From NCBI RefSeq assembly GCF_004795745.1, contig NZ_SDGV01000017.1, positions 62,001-126,000 on the forward strand: a DNA stretch of 64,000 nt. The letters run 5' to 3'. A program made the position numbers and the translations under genes. Source of the DNA: Vagococcus silagei (lineage in GTDB: Bacteria > Bacillota > Bacilli > Lactobacillales > Vagococcaceae). The notes beneath the pieces were generated by a model that was given only the letters and a program-made list of their open reading frames with translations, was not told the DNA's origin and did not search any database. Positions 56,451 to 63,886 of this stretch are shown here, piece after piece. Every line of letters begins with the position of its first letter. Positions within the stretch are counted from its first letter, which is position 1.

Positions 56451-57086
56451 ATTAAATTTGGCTTCTAATCGGTAAATCGGCTGTCCTTTTTTCGAGAATT
56501 TTTCTTCATACTCAGTCATCACATTACCCTCAAATTGGCTATCGTGTAAATTAAGCCATACTTTTTGTAATGTCATACCATATTGCGATAGACTTCCTAA
56601 CGAATATTCAAATAATCCTTGATTATCTGTTTTAAAGTGCAGTTCAGCTTCAGGTTGCGCAATTTTTTCATAAACTTGTAAAAAGTTTTTATGCGTCAAA
56701 CGTCTCTTCTCATGACGCGTTTTCGGCCATGGATCTGAAAAATTAAGATAAACCTGAGCAATTTCACCTGTTTCAAAATATTCATCAAGATCCGCACCAT
56801 TCACTAGTAATAACTGTAAATTTGGTAATTCTTCTTCAAGTTGTTTTTCTAAAATTGAAATAATGGCATTTGTTTGCAGCTCAATTGCAATGTAATTAAT
56901 TTCTGGATTAGCTTTAGCCATACCCACAATAAATTGACCTTTACCACTACCTACTTCAATATGAATCGGGTGCGGTTTTTCAAAACGCTGCTGCCATTTG
57001 CCTTTCCAGTCAGTACCATCCATCAATATATATTGTGGTGAATTTTTAATTGTATCTAGTGCCCCCGGTTTGTTTCTAAGTCTCAT
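56448..57086 (-). CDS. trmB: tRNA (guanine-46-N7)-methyltransferase
   Basis: Methylates N7 of G46 in the tRNA variable loop. The SAM loop is [17 protein letters not shown] (about residues 41-57). [27 protein letters not shown] (about 130-149) and [13 protein letters not shown] are family signatures. The length of 212 aa is normal. A 123-base gap with a terminator separates it from ytmP upstream. Confidence 0.95.
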   Translation of the reverse strand: MRLRNKPGALDTIKNSPQYILMDGTDWKGKWQQRFEKPHPIHIEVGSGKGQFIVGMAKANPEINYIAIELQTNAIISILEKQLEEELPNLQLLLVNGADLDEYFETGEIAQVYLNFSDPWPKTRHEKRRLTHKNFLQVYEKIAQPEAELHFKTDNQGLFEYSLGSLSQYGMTLQKVWLNLHDSQFEGNVMTEYEEKFSKKGQPIYRLEAKFN

Positions 57087-57097
57087 CCCAAAATCTC

Positions 57098-57136
57098 CTT
57101 TAAAAAAAGGCTAACTTTATGTTGTCAGCCTTATCA
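57098..57136 (-). terminator. Terminator after ytmP
   Basis: AAGGCT (57107-57112) pairs with AGCCTT (57127-57132), with extra AAC/GTT pairs and a T run on the minus strand. No gene is seen in the remaining 57137-57209. Confidence 0.65.
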
Positions 57137-57209
57137 TTATTTAAATTATTTTTCTTGTTTGCTTACTGGAAGAAAGTTTGTATCTTTCTCTTTCTTAATA
57201 ATCAGAAAA

Positions 57210-57992
57210 TCAAGCACTAAAAATCTCTTCTAATCTTAACAAACAACGATTTAGTTCATCATGCTCTTCATTTAAAAAGCTACGTTTCGTTTGCATCAAT
57301 AAACTCATACCCGCATACCAATATACTCTTTCATACAAGTAATCAACACGATCTGTTTGATATAAAGACAACCAATCTGACCAATCTTCTTTTGCAACAT
57401 ACTGTCCTAAAATAGTACCTAAGTCAAGTGCAGGATCACATAAAACTGAATAATCCCAGTCAACCAAATATAAATTATCATCACTTGATATCAACCAATT
57501 TTGCCGAATCGCATCACCGTGACAAGCTACATAATGTGACGGCTGATAATAAGGTAAATGGTCTTCTAAATATTTAAAAACTTTCATTAAAAGTTTATTT
57601 TCTTTCAACGGACGCGGTAAATTAGTCACATATTCGCTTAAAAAATCAAAGGCACTTTTTTCACTGCCTTCCATCCTCTTCAGCATTGATTTTAATGATT
57701 TCGAATGGTGTAAATGCGTCAAAATGCGAATAACTTCTAAATTACTCGCCATCTCTTCCTTAGTAAGTTGTCTGCCGTCAAACCATTCTTGAGCAGTTAC
57801 AATATCACCATTGCCTGTTCTTCTTGTCCAAAGAAGCTTCGGTGTTAGCCCTTCTCGAGACAAAGCGGCCAAAAAAGGAGTTGAGTTACGTTTCAAGAAC
57901 ACTTCTTCTTGATCTTTAACTCCCTTGTATGCTTTACCAGTATCTCCTTTCAGCGGTTGGAGATTCCAGTTTTCATCAAATTTAAATATCAC
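57210..57992 (-). CDS. ytmP: YtmP family phosphotransferase (choline/aminoglycoside kinase fold)
   Basis: A 260-aa kinase-like protein. The catalytic loop is CHGDAIRQNWLI (about residues 168-179) and the metal loop LYLVDWDYS (about 186-194), as in the APH/choline kinase family. The substrate is unknown; the gene commonly precedes trmB in Bacilli, as here. The frame opens at 58016, but GGAGG lies 8 bases before GTG 57992 (MIFKFDENWNL), the better start. Confidence 0.85.
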   Translation of the reverse strand: MIFKFDENWNLQPLKGDTGKAYKGVKDQEEVFLKRNSTPFLAALSREGLTPKLLWTRRTGNGDIVTAQEWFDGRQLTKEEMASNLEVIRILTHLHHSKSLKSMLKRMEGSEKSAFDFLSEYVTNLPRPLKENKLLMKVFKYLEDHLPYYQPSHYVACHGDAIRQNWLISSDDNLYLVDWDYSVLCDPALDLGTILGQYVAKEDWSDWLSLYQTDRVDYLYERVYWYAGMSLLMQTKRSFLNEEHDELNRCLLRLEEIFSA

Positions 57993-58100
57993 TTTCTCTT
58001 CTCCTCCACCGTACACGTTTTACAACCACTCCACTCACTCAAAATTAAGAATTCGACCACTAGTATATCACATAATATTATGTGATACTTTTCAAAATAA

Positions 58101-59333
58101 TTATTTTTTAACTTTTTTTATTCGTTTCGCTAGATAAAAATAGAAAAAGATTAAGTATTCTGCAATCATTGCAGCCACAAAAATTCCTAGATTTATTATC
58201 GTTGGTTTAGAAAGCGCGAAGAATATGGTAAACAAGGCCGCCACGACTAATGAGACCTGACTCAACAATTTCTTAACCGCTAGCTCTTTTTGTTTCTCGG
58301 CAACCGGATAAAGATGGCTCATTAACATGTAATCAAACGCATTGTAAATTGGTATTAATTGGAACACAATTAAATACATAAATAAAACAGCAAGTCCGAC
58401 TTGAAGCCATTGATTTGTCACCGTTAAAACTAACAAACAACCAATAATCGTTAACCGTAGGACTAAACTGATATATTCAGAGCCTCTTAAAAAGACACGT
58501 ACATATAAATAGTAAAATGTATTACTTTGTTTTAACTCTATTTTTGCTAACCATTTATCTAAATAACGACGACGCTTCACTTCACCAGAAAGATTTGGCA
58601 CATCAACGAATAAATTAATAAATCGATAAAGACGTTTCATTCTTTTGGTTTCAACGTCTAAAGCCTGTGACCAATTAAGCGGGTTGTTTTTCCAAGTTGT
58701 TTTCAATATTTTTAGAAATAATAAAAATATTAAAAGAGAAAGTATCATACCACTGATTGGATGAAGATACAAGGTTAAACCAAGTGTTATTGCAGATAAA
58801 ACAAACCAAATTAATTGTAAAGTGGTCTTTTTTGGGGGTTCCTCATTATAAAGAGCTGTTAATTGAATTATCAAATCACTAGCTTTTAAACTACAACTAA
58901 TGAGAACAAAAAGAATAAAATCTAATAAACTAAAAGAATCAGATGCTAACAGTGCTGGAAACAAAACACCCAATATTAGTCCTAGCAAAACCGTTGGAAA
59001 AATTAATGAGTATTGAAATACTTTCTTAAAATATTCTGGCATTTTCCATTCTTTTGCAAGTAAAAACACCTGATCTGCTTCCACCAGTAGTGTTGCCAAC
59101 TGGCCCATAAATAGACTCAATAGCCAAATAACAATCACAACGGGTTTAACCCAAACAAGTTGCGTTTCGCTCAATGCTTTAATAAAACCTGAGTAATAAA
59201 GCGCAAGGCCGCCTAGTGCAAACGTACATACTAAAATAAAATGGTCATTCAAAATATACTTCAGATATTTCATCATTTTTTTCTGATGTTTTGCTAAACG
59301 ATTTTTATAAATTAAAGGCATCAAATCAATCAA
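58101..59333 (-). CDS. ecsB: ABC transporter permease EcsB
   Basis: The membrane subunit of the EcsAB transporter (about 410 aa) with hydrophobic segments near residues 30-50, 57-78, 100-130, 135-150, 170-215 (two), 285-345 (two or three) and 355-405. In B. subtilis Ecs affects secretion and intramembrane proteolysis by RasP, perhaps by exporting peptides. Start choice is open: TTG 59333 is 7 bases from AAAGG and overlaps ecsA by 8 bases; ATG 59321 (MPLIYKNRL) is farther away. Confidence 0.88.
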   Translation of the reverse strand: MIDLMPLIYKNRLAKHQKKMMKYLKYILNDHFILVCTFALGGLALYYSGFIKALSETQLVWVKPVVIVIWLLSLFMGQLATLLVEADQVFLLAKEWKMPEYFKKVFQYSLIFPTVLLGLILGVLFPALLASDSFSLLDFILFVLISCSLKASDLIIQLTALYNEEPPKKTTLQLIWFVLSAITLGLTLYLHPISGMILSLLIFLLFLKILKTTWKNNPLNWSQALDVETKRMKRLYRFINLFVDVPNLSGEVKRRRYLDKWLAKIELKQSNTFYYLYVRVFLRGSEYISLVLRLTIIGCLLVLTVTNQWLQVGLAVLFMYLIVFQLIPIYNAFDYMLMSHLYPVAEKQKELAVKKLLSQVSLVVAALFTIFFALSKPTIINLGIFVAAMIAEYLIFFYFYLAKRIKKVKK

Positions 59334-60063
59334 CCACCTTTTCTTTCGTTAAAGATAAATAAATATCGTCCAACGATGAATCCGGTAAATCAAATTGTTC
59401 GCGCAGTTCATCAATAGTACCCAAAGCATTGATTGCCCCTTCATGAAGGACAACAAAACGATCACAATATTTTTCGGCTGTTGCTAAAATATGTGTCGAC
59501 ATTAAAATAGCCGCACCATTGCGACACATTTCTTGCATCAATTCTAATAACGCGTTAATTGCTAACGGATCTAAACCTAAAAACGGTTCATCAATAATAT
59601 ATAAACTGGGTTGTACTAAAAAAGCACACAACACCATCACTTTTTGCTTCATACCTTTAGAAAAGTGAATTGGAAACCAATCTAATTTATTCTCAAGTCG
59701 AAAGGTTTTTAATAATTTATCTGCTCTTTTAAATGCTTCATCTATTGGAATATCATACGCCATTGCCGTTACTTCAATGTGTTCTCTTAACGTTAGTTCA
59801 TCATAAAGCACTGGCGTTTCCGGAATATAACCGATTTTTTTTCGATAGTTTTCTGGGTCTGCTTTTAAAGACAGGTCATCAATTAATATCTCGCCTTCTT
59901 TTTGATTCAATAAACCAATGATGTGTTTAATTGCTGTACTCTTGCCGGCACCATTCAGACCAATTAAACCAACGAGTTCACCAGATTTCACTTCGAAATT
60001 AACATCTTTTAAAACTGAAACATGGCCATAGCCACCAGTTAAATGCATTACCTTTAAAGTCAT
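59326..60063 (-). CDS. ecsA: ABC transporter ATPase EcsA
   Basis: The ATP-binding subunit of EcsAB (245 aa). Walker A GLNGAGKST (about residues 34-42), a non-standard signature FSKGMKQKVM (about 131-140), Walker B LYIIDEPFLGLD and the H-loop STH are visible. GGAGG 7 bases before ATG 60063 (MTLKVMHLTGG) sets the start; an ATG at 60078 overlaps it. Divergent from hit, as in B. subtilis. Confidence 0.92.
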   Translation of the reverse strand: MTLKVMHLTGGYGHVSVLKDVNFEVKSGELVGLIGLNGAGKSTAIKHIIGLLNQKEGEILIDDLSLKADPENYRKKIGYIPETPVLYDELTLREHIEVTAMAYDIPIDEAFKRADKLLKTFRLENKLDWFPIHFSKGMKQKVMVLCAFLVQPSLYIIDEPFLGLDPLAINALLELMQEMCRNGAAILMSTHILATAEKYCDRFVVLHEGAINALGTIDELREQFDLPDSSLDDIYLSLTKEKVVD

Positions 60064-60092
60064 AAAATAATCCTCCATTATTGTCTAAAATA

Positions 60093-60101
60093 AGTATAAC
60101 A
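60093..60101 (-). promoter_or_regulatory. Extended -10 promoter of ecsAB
   Basis: TGTTATACT on the minus strand, 30 bases before ecsA; a TTGAAT lies 19 bases upstream. Confidence 0.55.
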
Positions 60102-60162
60102 TACCTCACTATGGTTCATTCAATATTAACTAAAGATATTTTACCATTTCAACTGATTTTTA

Positions 60163-60171
60163 TGGTAATGT
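60163..60171 (+). promoter_or_regulatory. Possible promoter of hit
   Basis: TGGTAATGT resembles an extended -10, 37 bases before hit; there is no clear -35. Confidence 0.35.
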
Positions 60172-60208
60172 TAAAGAAGAAAAAAGAATAAAATTAGGAG
60201 GTTTTTAC

Positions 60209-60631
60209 ATGACAGATTGTATTTTTTGTAAAATCATTTCAAAAGATATTCCAAGTTATCCTGTCTATGAAGACGATAAAGTCTATGCTTTTTTAGACAT
60301 TACACAAACAACGAAAGGCCATACACTTGTTATCCCCAAAAAACACGTTAAAGATCTTTTTGAATTAGATGAAGAAACTGCTCAAGATGTTTTTGCTCGC
60401 ATTCCAAAAATTGCGCGTGCAATGGAAAAAGCATTTCCAAATATGGAAGGTTTGAACATGCTGAATAATAACCGTGAACTCGCTTACCAGTCTGTCTTCC
60501 ATTCACATATTCATCTCATCCCTCGTTACAGTAAAGATGACGATTTCAAAATAATGTTTGGAGACAACAGTACAAAATATTCATCAGAACAAATGACAGC
60601 AATCGCTGAATCTATCAGAAAGAATGTGTAA
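60209..60631 (+). CDS. hit: HIT family nucleotide hydrolase
   Basis: A 140-aa histidine-triad protein, a nucleotide phosphoramidase-type enzyme. The N-terminal zinc-site CIFCKI (residues 4-9) and the triad FHSHIHLIPRY (His-x-His-x, about 97-107) are visible; the last position of the classic HxHxHxx is Ile-Pro. AGGAGG precedes the ATG. Divergent from ecsA and followed by a ytxH gene 3 bases later. Confidence 0.93.
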   Translation: MTDCIFCKIISKDIPSYPVYEDDKVYAFLDITQTTKGHTLVIPKKHVKDLFELDEETAQDVFARIPKIARAMEKAFPNMEGLNMLNNNRELAYQSVFHSHIHLIPRYSKDDDFKIMFGDNSTKYSSEQMTAIAESIRKNV

Positions 60632-60634
60632 ACC

Positions 60635-61024
60635 ATGGCAAAAAAAAGTTTCTCTTCAAAAAAATTCATTAAAGGTTTAGTCGTTGGTGGGATTATTGGT
60701 GGCGGTGCTGCATTGCTTCTTGCACCAAAATCAGGTAAAGAAACACAAGATGAATTAAAAAATAGTATCAACGATACATTAGACTTACTAAAAAAATTCA
60801 AAACTGATATTGCCGACGTGCAAGAAAACCAAAAAAAAGTAGCCTATTTGTCACAAACGCTATTACCAGAAAATGCACAGTCCTTAGAGAAGAATATTGA
60901 TCAATTTAAATTTGCAAATGCGCCTCGCATTGCAATTATTAAAGAACAATTAAATAAAATCAGTAAAGAAATAAATCGCTTTGACGATAAAATGAACGAA
61001 ATCGAAGAAAAAAGAGCACGCTAG
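60635..61024 (+). CDS. YtxH domain-containing protein
   Basis: A 129-aa protein with a glycine-rich N-terminal helix typical of YtxH (LVVGGIIGGGAALLLAPKSG, about residues 13-32), KETQDELK, and a long charged helical tail (about 40-129) likely to form coiled coil. Function is unknown; YtxH proteins are general-stress proteins in Bacilli. It has no ribosome-binding site outside hit and is probably translated by coupling. Confidence 0.85.
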   Translation: MAKKSFSSKKFIKGLVVGGIIGGGAALLLAPKSGKETQDELKNSINDTLDLLKKFKTDIADVQENQKKVAYLSQTLLPENAQSLEKNIDQFKFANAPRIAIIKEQLNKISKEINRFDDKMNEIEEKRAR

Positions 61025-61102
61025 AATTAATATCAAATTGTGGAGATTTTATAAATATTTATCGAAATAAATCATAACATTATTTTTTTTAACCTACTTT
61101 TA

Positions 61103-61111
61103 TGTTATAGT
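61103..61111 (+). promoter_or_regulatory. Extended -10 promoter of prsA
   Basis: TGTTATAGT, about 67 bases before the prsA start; the leader is AT-rich. Confidence 0.55.
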
Positions 61112-61178
61112 ATTAAGCGTGATTACTTTTTAACTATTAAAAATAACAAAATTAGATAGAATGGAAGGTTTTTTAAGA

Positions 61179-62174
61179 ATGAAGAAAAAATTATTAAAAT
61201 TATCAGGTCTTGTATTTCTAAGTGCACTTATCCTTAGTGGTTGTTCTGCTGACAACAAAGAAATCGTAACAATGAAAGGTGGAAAAATCACACAAGATGA
61301 ATTCTACCAAGAGCTTAAAAAAGACGATCAATCAAAACAGTTATTAACTGGTATGATTTTCAACAAAATCGCACTTGAAAACTATGGTGATAAAGTAAGC
61401 GAAAAAGAAATTGAAGCAGAATACAAAAAAGCTGAAAAACAATACGGTGGTAAAAAAGTTTTAGAAGAAAACTTAAAACAATACAAAATGGATGTTAAAA
61501 CATTCAAAGAAAACATCAAAACAAACTTAGCTCAAAAAGAAATGATGGCTTCTCACGTTAAGATTACTGATGCTGACTTAAAAGAAGCATGGAAAACTTA
61601 CCATCCAGATGTTGATGTACAATTCATCGCAATGGGTGATGAAGCTGAAGCTAAGAAAACTTTAGAATCAATCAACAACAATGGTGACTTTGCTAAAATC
61701 GCAAAAGAAAAATCAACAGATGAAACAACTAAAGGCGAAGGTGGTAAAGTAACATTTAACTCTACACAAGTTACTAAACCAGCTAACGTAATGATCCCTG
61801 ATGCTGTTAAAGAAGCAGCATACAAATTAGAAGATGGTAAAGTTTCTGACGTAATCACAGCACAAAACCCTATGACAGGTGAAGATAGCTTCTACATTGT
61901 TAAAATGGTTAAAAACAAGAAAAAAGGTAATGATTACAAACCTTACGAAAAACAATTAAAAGAAATCACTGAACAAACAAAACTTGCTGATCCAACTTTC
62001 CAACAAAAAGTTTTAGGCGATGAATTAGAAAAAGCAAACGTTAAAGTTACAGATCCTGACTTCAAAGATATCTTAAATGCTTTCCTTCCACAAAAAGAAG
62101 AAAAAGCTGATAAAAAATCTGATAAAAAAGATGACAAAAAAGAAGACAAGAAAACAACTGAATCAACAAAATAA
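61179..62174 (+). CDS. prsA: Foldase lipoprotein PrsA
   Basis: A lipoprotein on the outer face of the membrane that folds secreted proteins, including PBPs. The signal peptide (KKKLLKLSGLVFLSAL) ends in lipobox ILSGC with the lipid-bearing Cys22. A parvulin (PpiC) domain covers about residues 130-235: PDVDVQFIAMGDE, FAKIAKEKSTDE, GGKVTFNSTQ. The C terminus is a run of Lys/Asp/Glu repeats (about 300-331). ATG 61179, 10 bases after AAGG, is preferred to 61161. The length is 331 aa. Confidence 0.95.
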   Translation: MKKKLLKLSGLVFLSALILSGCSADNKEIVTMKGGKITQDEFYQELKKDDQSKQLLTGMIFNKIALENYGDKVSEKEIEAEYKKAEKQYGGKKVLEENLKQYKMDVKTFKENIKTNLAQKEMMASHVKITDADLKEAWKTYHPDVDVQFIAMGDEAEAKKTLESINNNGDFAKIAKEKSTDETTKGEGGKVTFNSTQVTKPANVMIPDAVKEAAYKLEDGKVSDVITAQNPMTGEDSFYIVKMVKNKKKGNDYKPYEKQLKEITEQTKLADPTFQQKVLGDELEKANVKVTDPDFKDILNAFLPQKEEKADKKSDKKDDKKEDKKTTESTK

Positions 62175-62184
62175 TTGTTAATTA

Positions 62185-62217
62185 ATAAGGCTGGCAAAAT
62201 GTCAGCCTTATTTTTTA
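62185..62217 (+). terminator. Terminator after prsA
   Basis: A 10-bp stem (62186-62195 with 62201-62210, TAAGGCTGGC) is followed by TTTTTTATTT. Confidence 0.88.
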
Positions 62218-62227
62218 TTTAAATAAT

Positions 62228-62284
62228 CGAAAAAAAAGATTTAGACACTCATCTTATCGAAAAATGAGTGCTAAATCTTTTTGT
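62228..62284. terminator. Terminator after the LMW phosphatase gene
   Basis: An about 18-bp stem with one interruption (62234-62252 with 62264-62281, AAAAGATTTAG...ACTCAT) has A/T tracts on both sides. Confidence 0.82.
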
Positions 62285-62749
62285 TTATTCTATTATTTTA
62301 TTTAACCAAAAGCTTGTGCCGGCATCTACCAATTCAAAAGTTAAATCAAAATTATCAGTGTAATACGGATCAGGTATTTCTAAAGTTGAAACATTCGGTA
62401 CACTATCTAATAGTAAACGCACCTTTGCCTTCTCTTCAGCCGTTTTTGCTAAGGCCAATAAGCCATTGATATTTTCTTGATCCATGCCAAAAATATAATC
62501 ATATTCTTCAAAATCACTTGCATTAATTTTAGTTGACGTAATACCAGAATAATCAATTTGATGTTCATCTAAAATCGCTTGCGTTCCTTCATGCGGTCGA
62601 TTACCCAAGTTCCATGTCCCTAACGCTGTTGAAGAGATAAAAAACTTATCTTGCATACCACTTTCGTTCACTTTCGCTCTAAAAACAGCTTCAGCCATCG
62701 GCGAACGACAGATATTACCCAAACAAACAAAAAGTACTTTTATCATCAA
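62285..62749 (-). CDS. Low molecular weight protein-tyrosine phosphatase
   Basis: A cytosolic phosphatase of 154 aa. The P-loop VCLGNICRSPMAE (C-x5-R-S, about residues 8-20) and the catalytic DPYYTD aspartate (about 125-130, EIPDPYYTDNF) are both present. Members act on tyrosine kinases of polysaccharide synthesis or on arginine phosphate; this one stands alone between prsA and veg, so its target is unknown. AGGAGG lies 7 bases before the ATG. Confidence 0.92.
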   Translation of the reverse strand: MMIKVLFVCLGNICRSPMAEAVFRAKVNESGMQDKFFISSTALGTWNLGNRPHEGTQAILDEHQIDYSGITSTKINASDFEEYDYIFGMDQENINGLLALAKTAEEKAKVRLLLDSVPNVSTLEIPDPYYTDNFDLTFELVDAGTSFWLNKIIE

Positions 62750-62758
62750 AATTCCTCC

Positions 62759-62800
62759 TAAAAAAGAAAAAATCTAACACAATGTTTAGATTATCTTTTC
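62759..62800 (-). terminator. Weak terminator after veg
   Basis: AATCTAA (62771-62777) pairs with TTAGATT (62785-62791) and on the minus strand TTTTTTCTTTTT follows. Confidence 0.55.
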
Positions 62801-62813
62801 TTTCTTCAATTTT

Positions 62814-63071
62814 CTAACCAAACAATTGTGTTTCTCCATCAAGAAATTCTAATTCAATTGAATGAGTTAAGACGTCTGCATAACTGTAAGAAACTCGTTC
62901 AACAGCGTGATCGCCTTGATCTAAGTCAACTACAAATACAGCTGGATACATTTCTGCAAGAACACCATTATGTTCACTTTGACGCTTTCTACCAACTTGA
63001 GACGTTAACGTCAATCGACTACCTATTCTTCCTTTTAGGTCTTCTTTGATTGATGCGATATTATGATTCAT
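62814..63071 (-). CDS. veg: Veg family protein
   Basis: An 85-aa protein of the Veg family (SH3-like fold). In B. subtilis Veg promotes biofilm formation by interfering with SinR. The core is IASIKEDLKGRIGSRLTLTS (about residues 5-24), QVGRKRQSEHNGVL, then AVFVVDLD. ATG 63071, 8 bases from GAGG, was chosen over a GTG at 63080. A good promoter precedes it. Confidence 0.9.
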   Translation of the reverse strand: MNHNIASIKEDLKGRIGSRLTLTSQVGRKRQSEHNGVLAEMYPAVFVVDLDQGDHAVERVSYSYADVLTHSIELEFLDGETQLFG

Positions 63072-63118
63072 TTCATTCACCTCAGAATCATTTTATCATA
63101 AAATCAAGAAAAAAGAAA

Positions 63119-63147
63119 ATTTTACCATAAATGATTTGCTAATTCAA
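63119..63147 (-). promoter_or_regulatory. Promoter of veg
   Basis: On the minus strand TTGAAT (63142-63147), a 17-base spacer and TAAAAT (63119-63124) with an upstream TG. Confidence 0.7.
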
Positions 63148-63196
63148 GTATATATGAGATTTTTTCGGATTTTTTAATTGATTTTCATAAAGAAAA

Positions 63197-63223
63197 GTAG
63201 CAAAAGAGTGTTATCACTCCTTA
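63197..63223 (-). repeat. Inverted repeat, copy in the sigma-factor 3' region (also a terminator)
   Basis: On the plus strand GTAGCAAAAG, then AGT, then GTTATCACTCCTT. The same two blocks (10 and 13 bases) occur in inverse orientation at 63804-63831, before the gene. On the minus strand this copy folds as AAGGAGTG-ATAA-CACTCTTT followed by T-rich sequence, so it may also end the sigma-factor transcript. Confidence 0.7.
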
Positions 63224-63236
63224 TTATTTTTTAATT

Positions 63237-63788
63237 TTATATTTCTTCTTTCAGTTTGATTCTCGCCCGAGATAATGCACCTACAACTTGGCTAATTTCA
63301 AGGCTCAACTTCTGTGAAATCTCCTCTTTTTCACATCCGTCTAAATATGCCGTGAAAACATCTCTCTCCAAATCAGATAAACGACTACCAAAATCAGACA
63401 ACGAATCGCGAACAAAAATATAATCAACTCCAACTAAGGAATGAATACTTTCCCGTACATAAGCAACATGTAACGGACTTTCTAACGATTCAGCGTAACG
63501 AATACTTTTACGTTTCAACGCTTCTTGGTGACGTACCAGTCCAATAACAGCTCGTTCGAAGTTAATTTTGAAGTAAGCTCCAAAACTAACTCCTTTGGAT
63601 GGGCAAAAATCAAGCGCCGATAAATGGCAAATAATCCGACCTTCTTGCAGCCAATCATCTTGATCGAAGTCTTTTAAATAGTACTTTTGACTGAGTTTTA
63701 AGACAATTGGTTTATATTGGTTAAATAACAATTCAACTGCTTCAGGATCATTAGTTTTAGCTTTATTTATTAGGTTTATTTTATCCAT
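63237..63788 (-). CDS. Sigma-70 family factor, SigH/ComX-like
   Basis: A 183-aa alternative sigma factor. Region 2 (about residues 15-95) includes DFDQDDWLQEGRIICHLSAL and FGAYFKINFERAVIGLVRHQ. Region 4 (about 135-180) has LSDLERDVFTAYLDGCEKEE and a helix-turn-helix, ISQKLSLEISQVVGALSRAR. It resembles SigH (Spo0H) of bacilli and ComX of streptococci, which switch on competence or stationary-phase genes. Spacing of AAGGAGT to ATG is 5 bases, but that site is inside a hairpin. In Bacilli sigH follows cysS-rlmB-yacP, consistent with the partial gene upstream. Confidence 0.85.
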   Translation of the reverse strand: MDKINLINKAKTNDPEAVELLFNQYKPIVLKLSQKYYLKDFDQDDWLQEGRIICHLSALDFCPSKGVSFGAYFKINFERAVIGLVRHQEALKRKSIRYAESLESPLHVAYVRESIHSLVGVDYIFVRDSLSDFGSRLSDLERDVFTAYLDGCEKEEISQKLSLEISQVVGALSRARIKLKEEI

Positions 63789-63793
63789 GACTG

Positions 63794-63810
63794 ACTCCTT
63801 ATCAAGGAGT
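63794..63810 (-). promoter_or_regulatory. Hairpin covering the sigma-factor ribosome-binding site
   Basis: On the minus strand ACTCCTT (63804-63810), loop GAT and AAGGAGT (63794-63800) pair perfectly over 7 bp. AAGGAGT is the Shine-Dalgarno sequence, so translation would be blocked unless the stem opens. Confidence 0.75.
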
Positions 63811-63831
63811 GATAACGCTTACTTTTGCTAC
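63804..63831 (-). repeat. Inverted repeat, copy in the sigma-factor 5' untranslated region
   Basis: On the minus strand GTAGCAAAAG, TAAGC, GTTATCACTCCTT. It is complementary within the message to the 3' copy at 63197-63223 and contains the anti-Shine-Dalgarno ACTCCTT. Confidence 0.75.
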
Positions 63832-63832
63832 A

Positions 63833-63880
63833 TCTATAGACTACCACGAATCGTGATAAATTAAAAGAGAACAATTGTTC
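63833..63880 (-). promoter_or_regulatory. Sigma-factor promoter region with two palindromes
   Basis: A -10-like TATAGA (63833-63838, minus strand) would start the message close to the inverted repeat. Upstream lie CACGAATCGTG (63845-63855, 5-bp arms) and the perfect 12-base palindrome GAACAATTGTTC (63869-63880), possible operators. Confidence 0.45.
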
Positions 63881-63886
63881 AAATTG

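Noticed and set aside
63197-63831. The sigma-factor gene as a mobile cassette bounded by terminal inverted repeats
   Set aside because: No target-site duplication, no transposase, and the gene is in its usual core context beside the cysS-rlmB-type region; an RNA role fits better, though this is not excluded.
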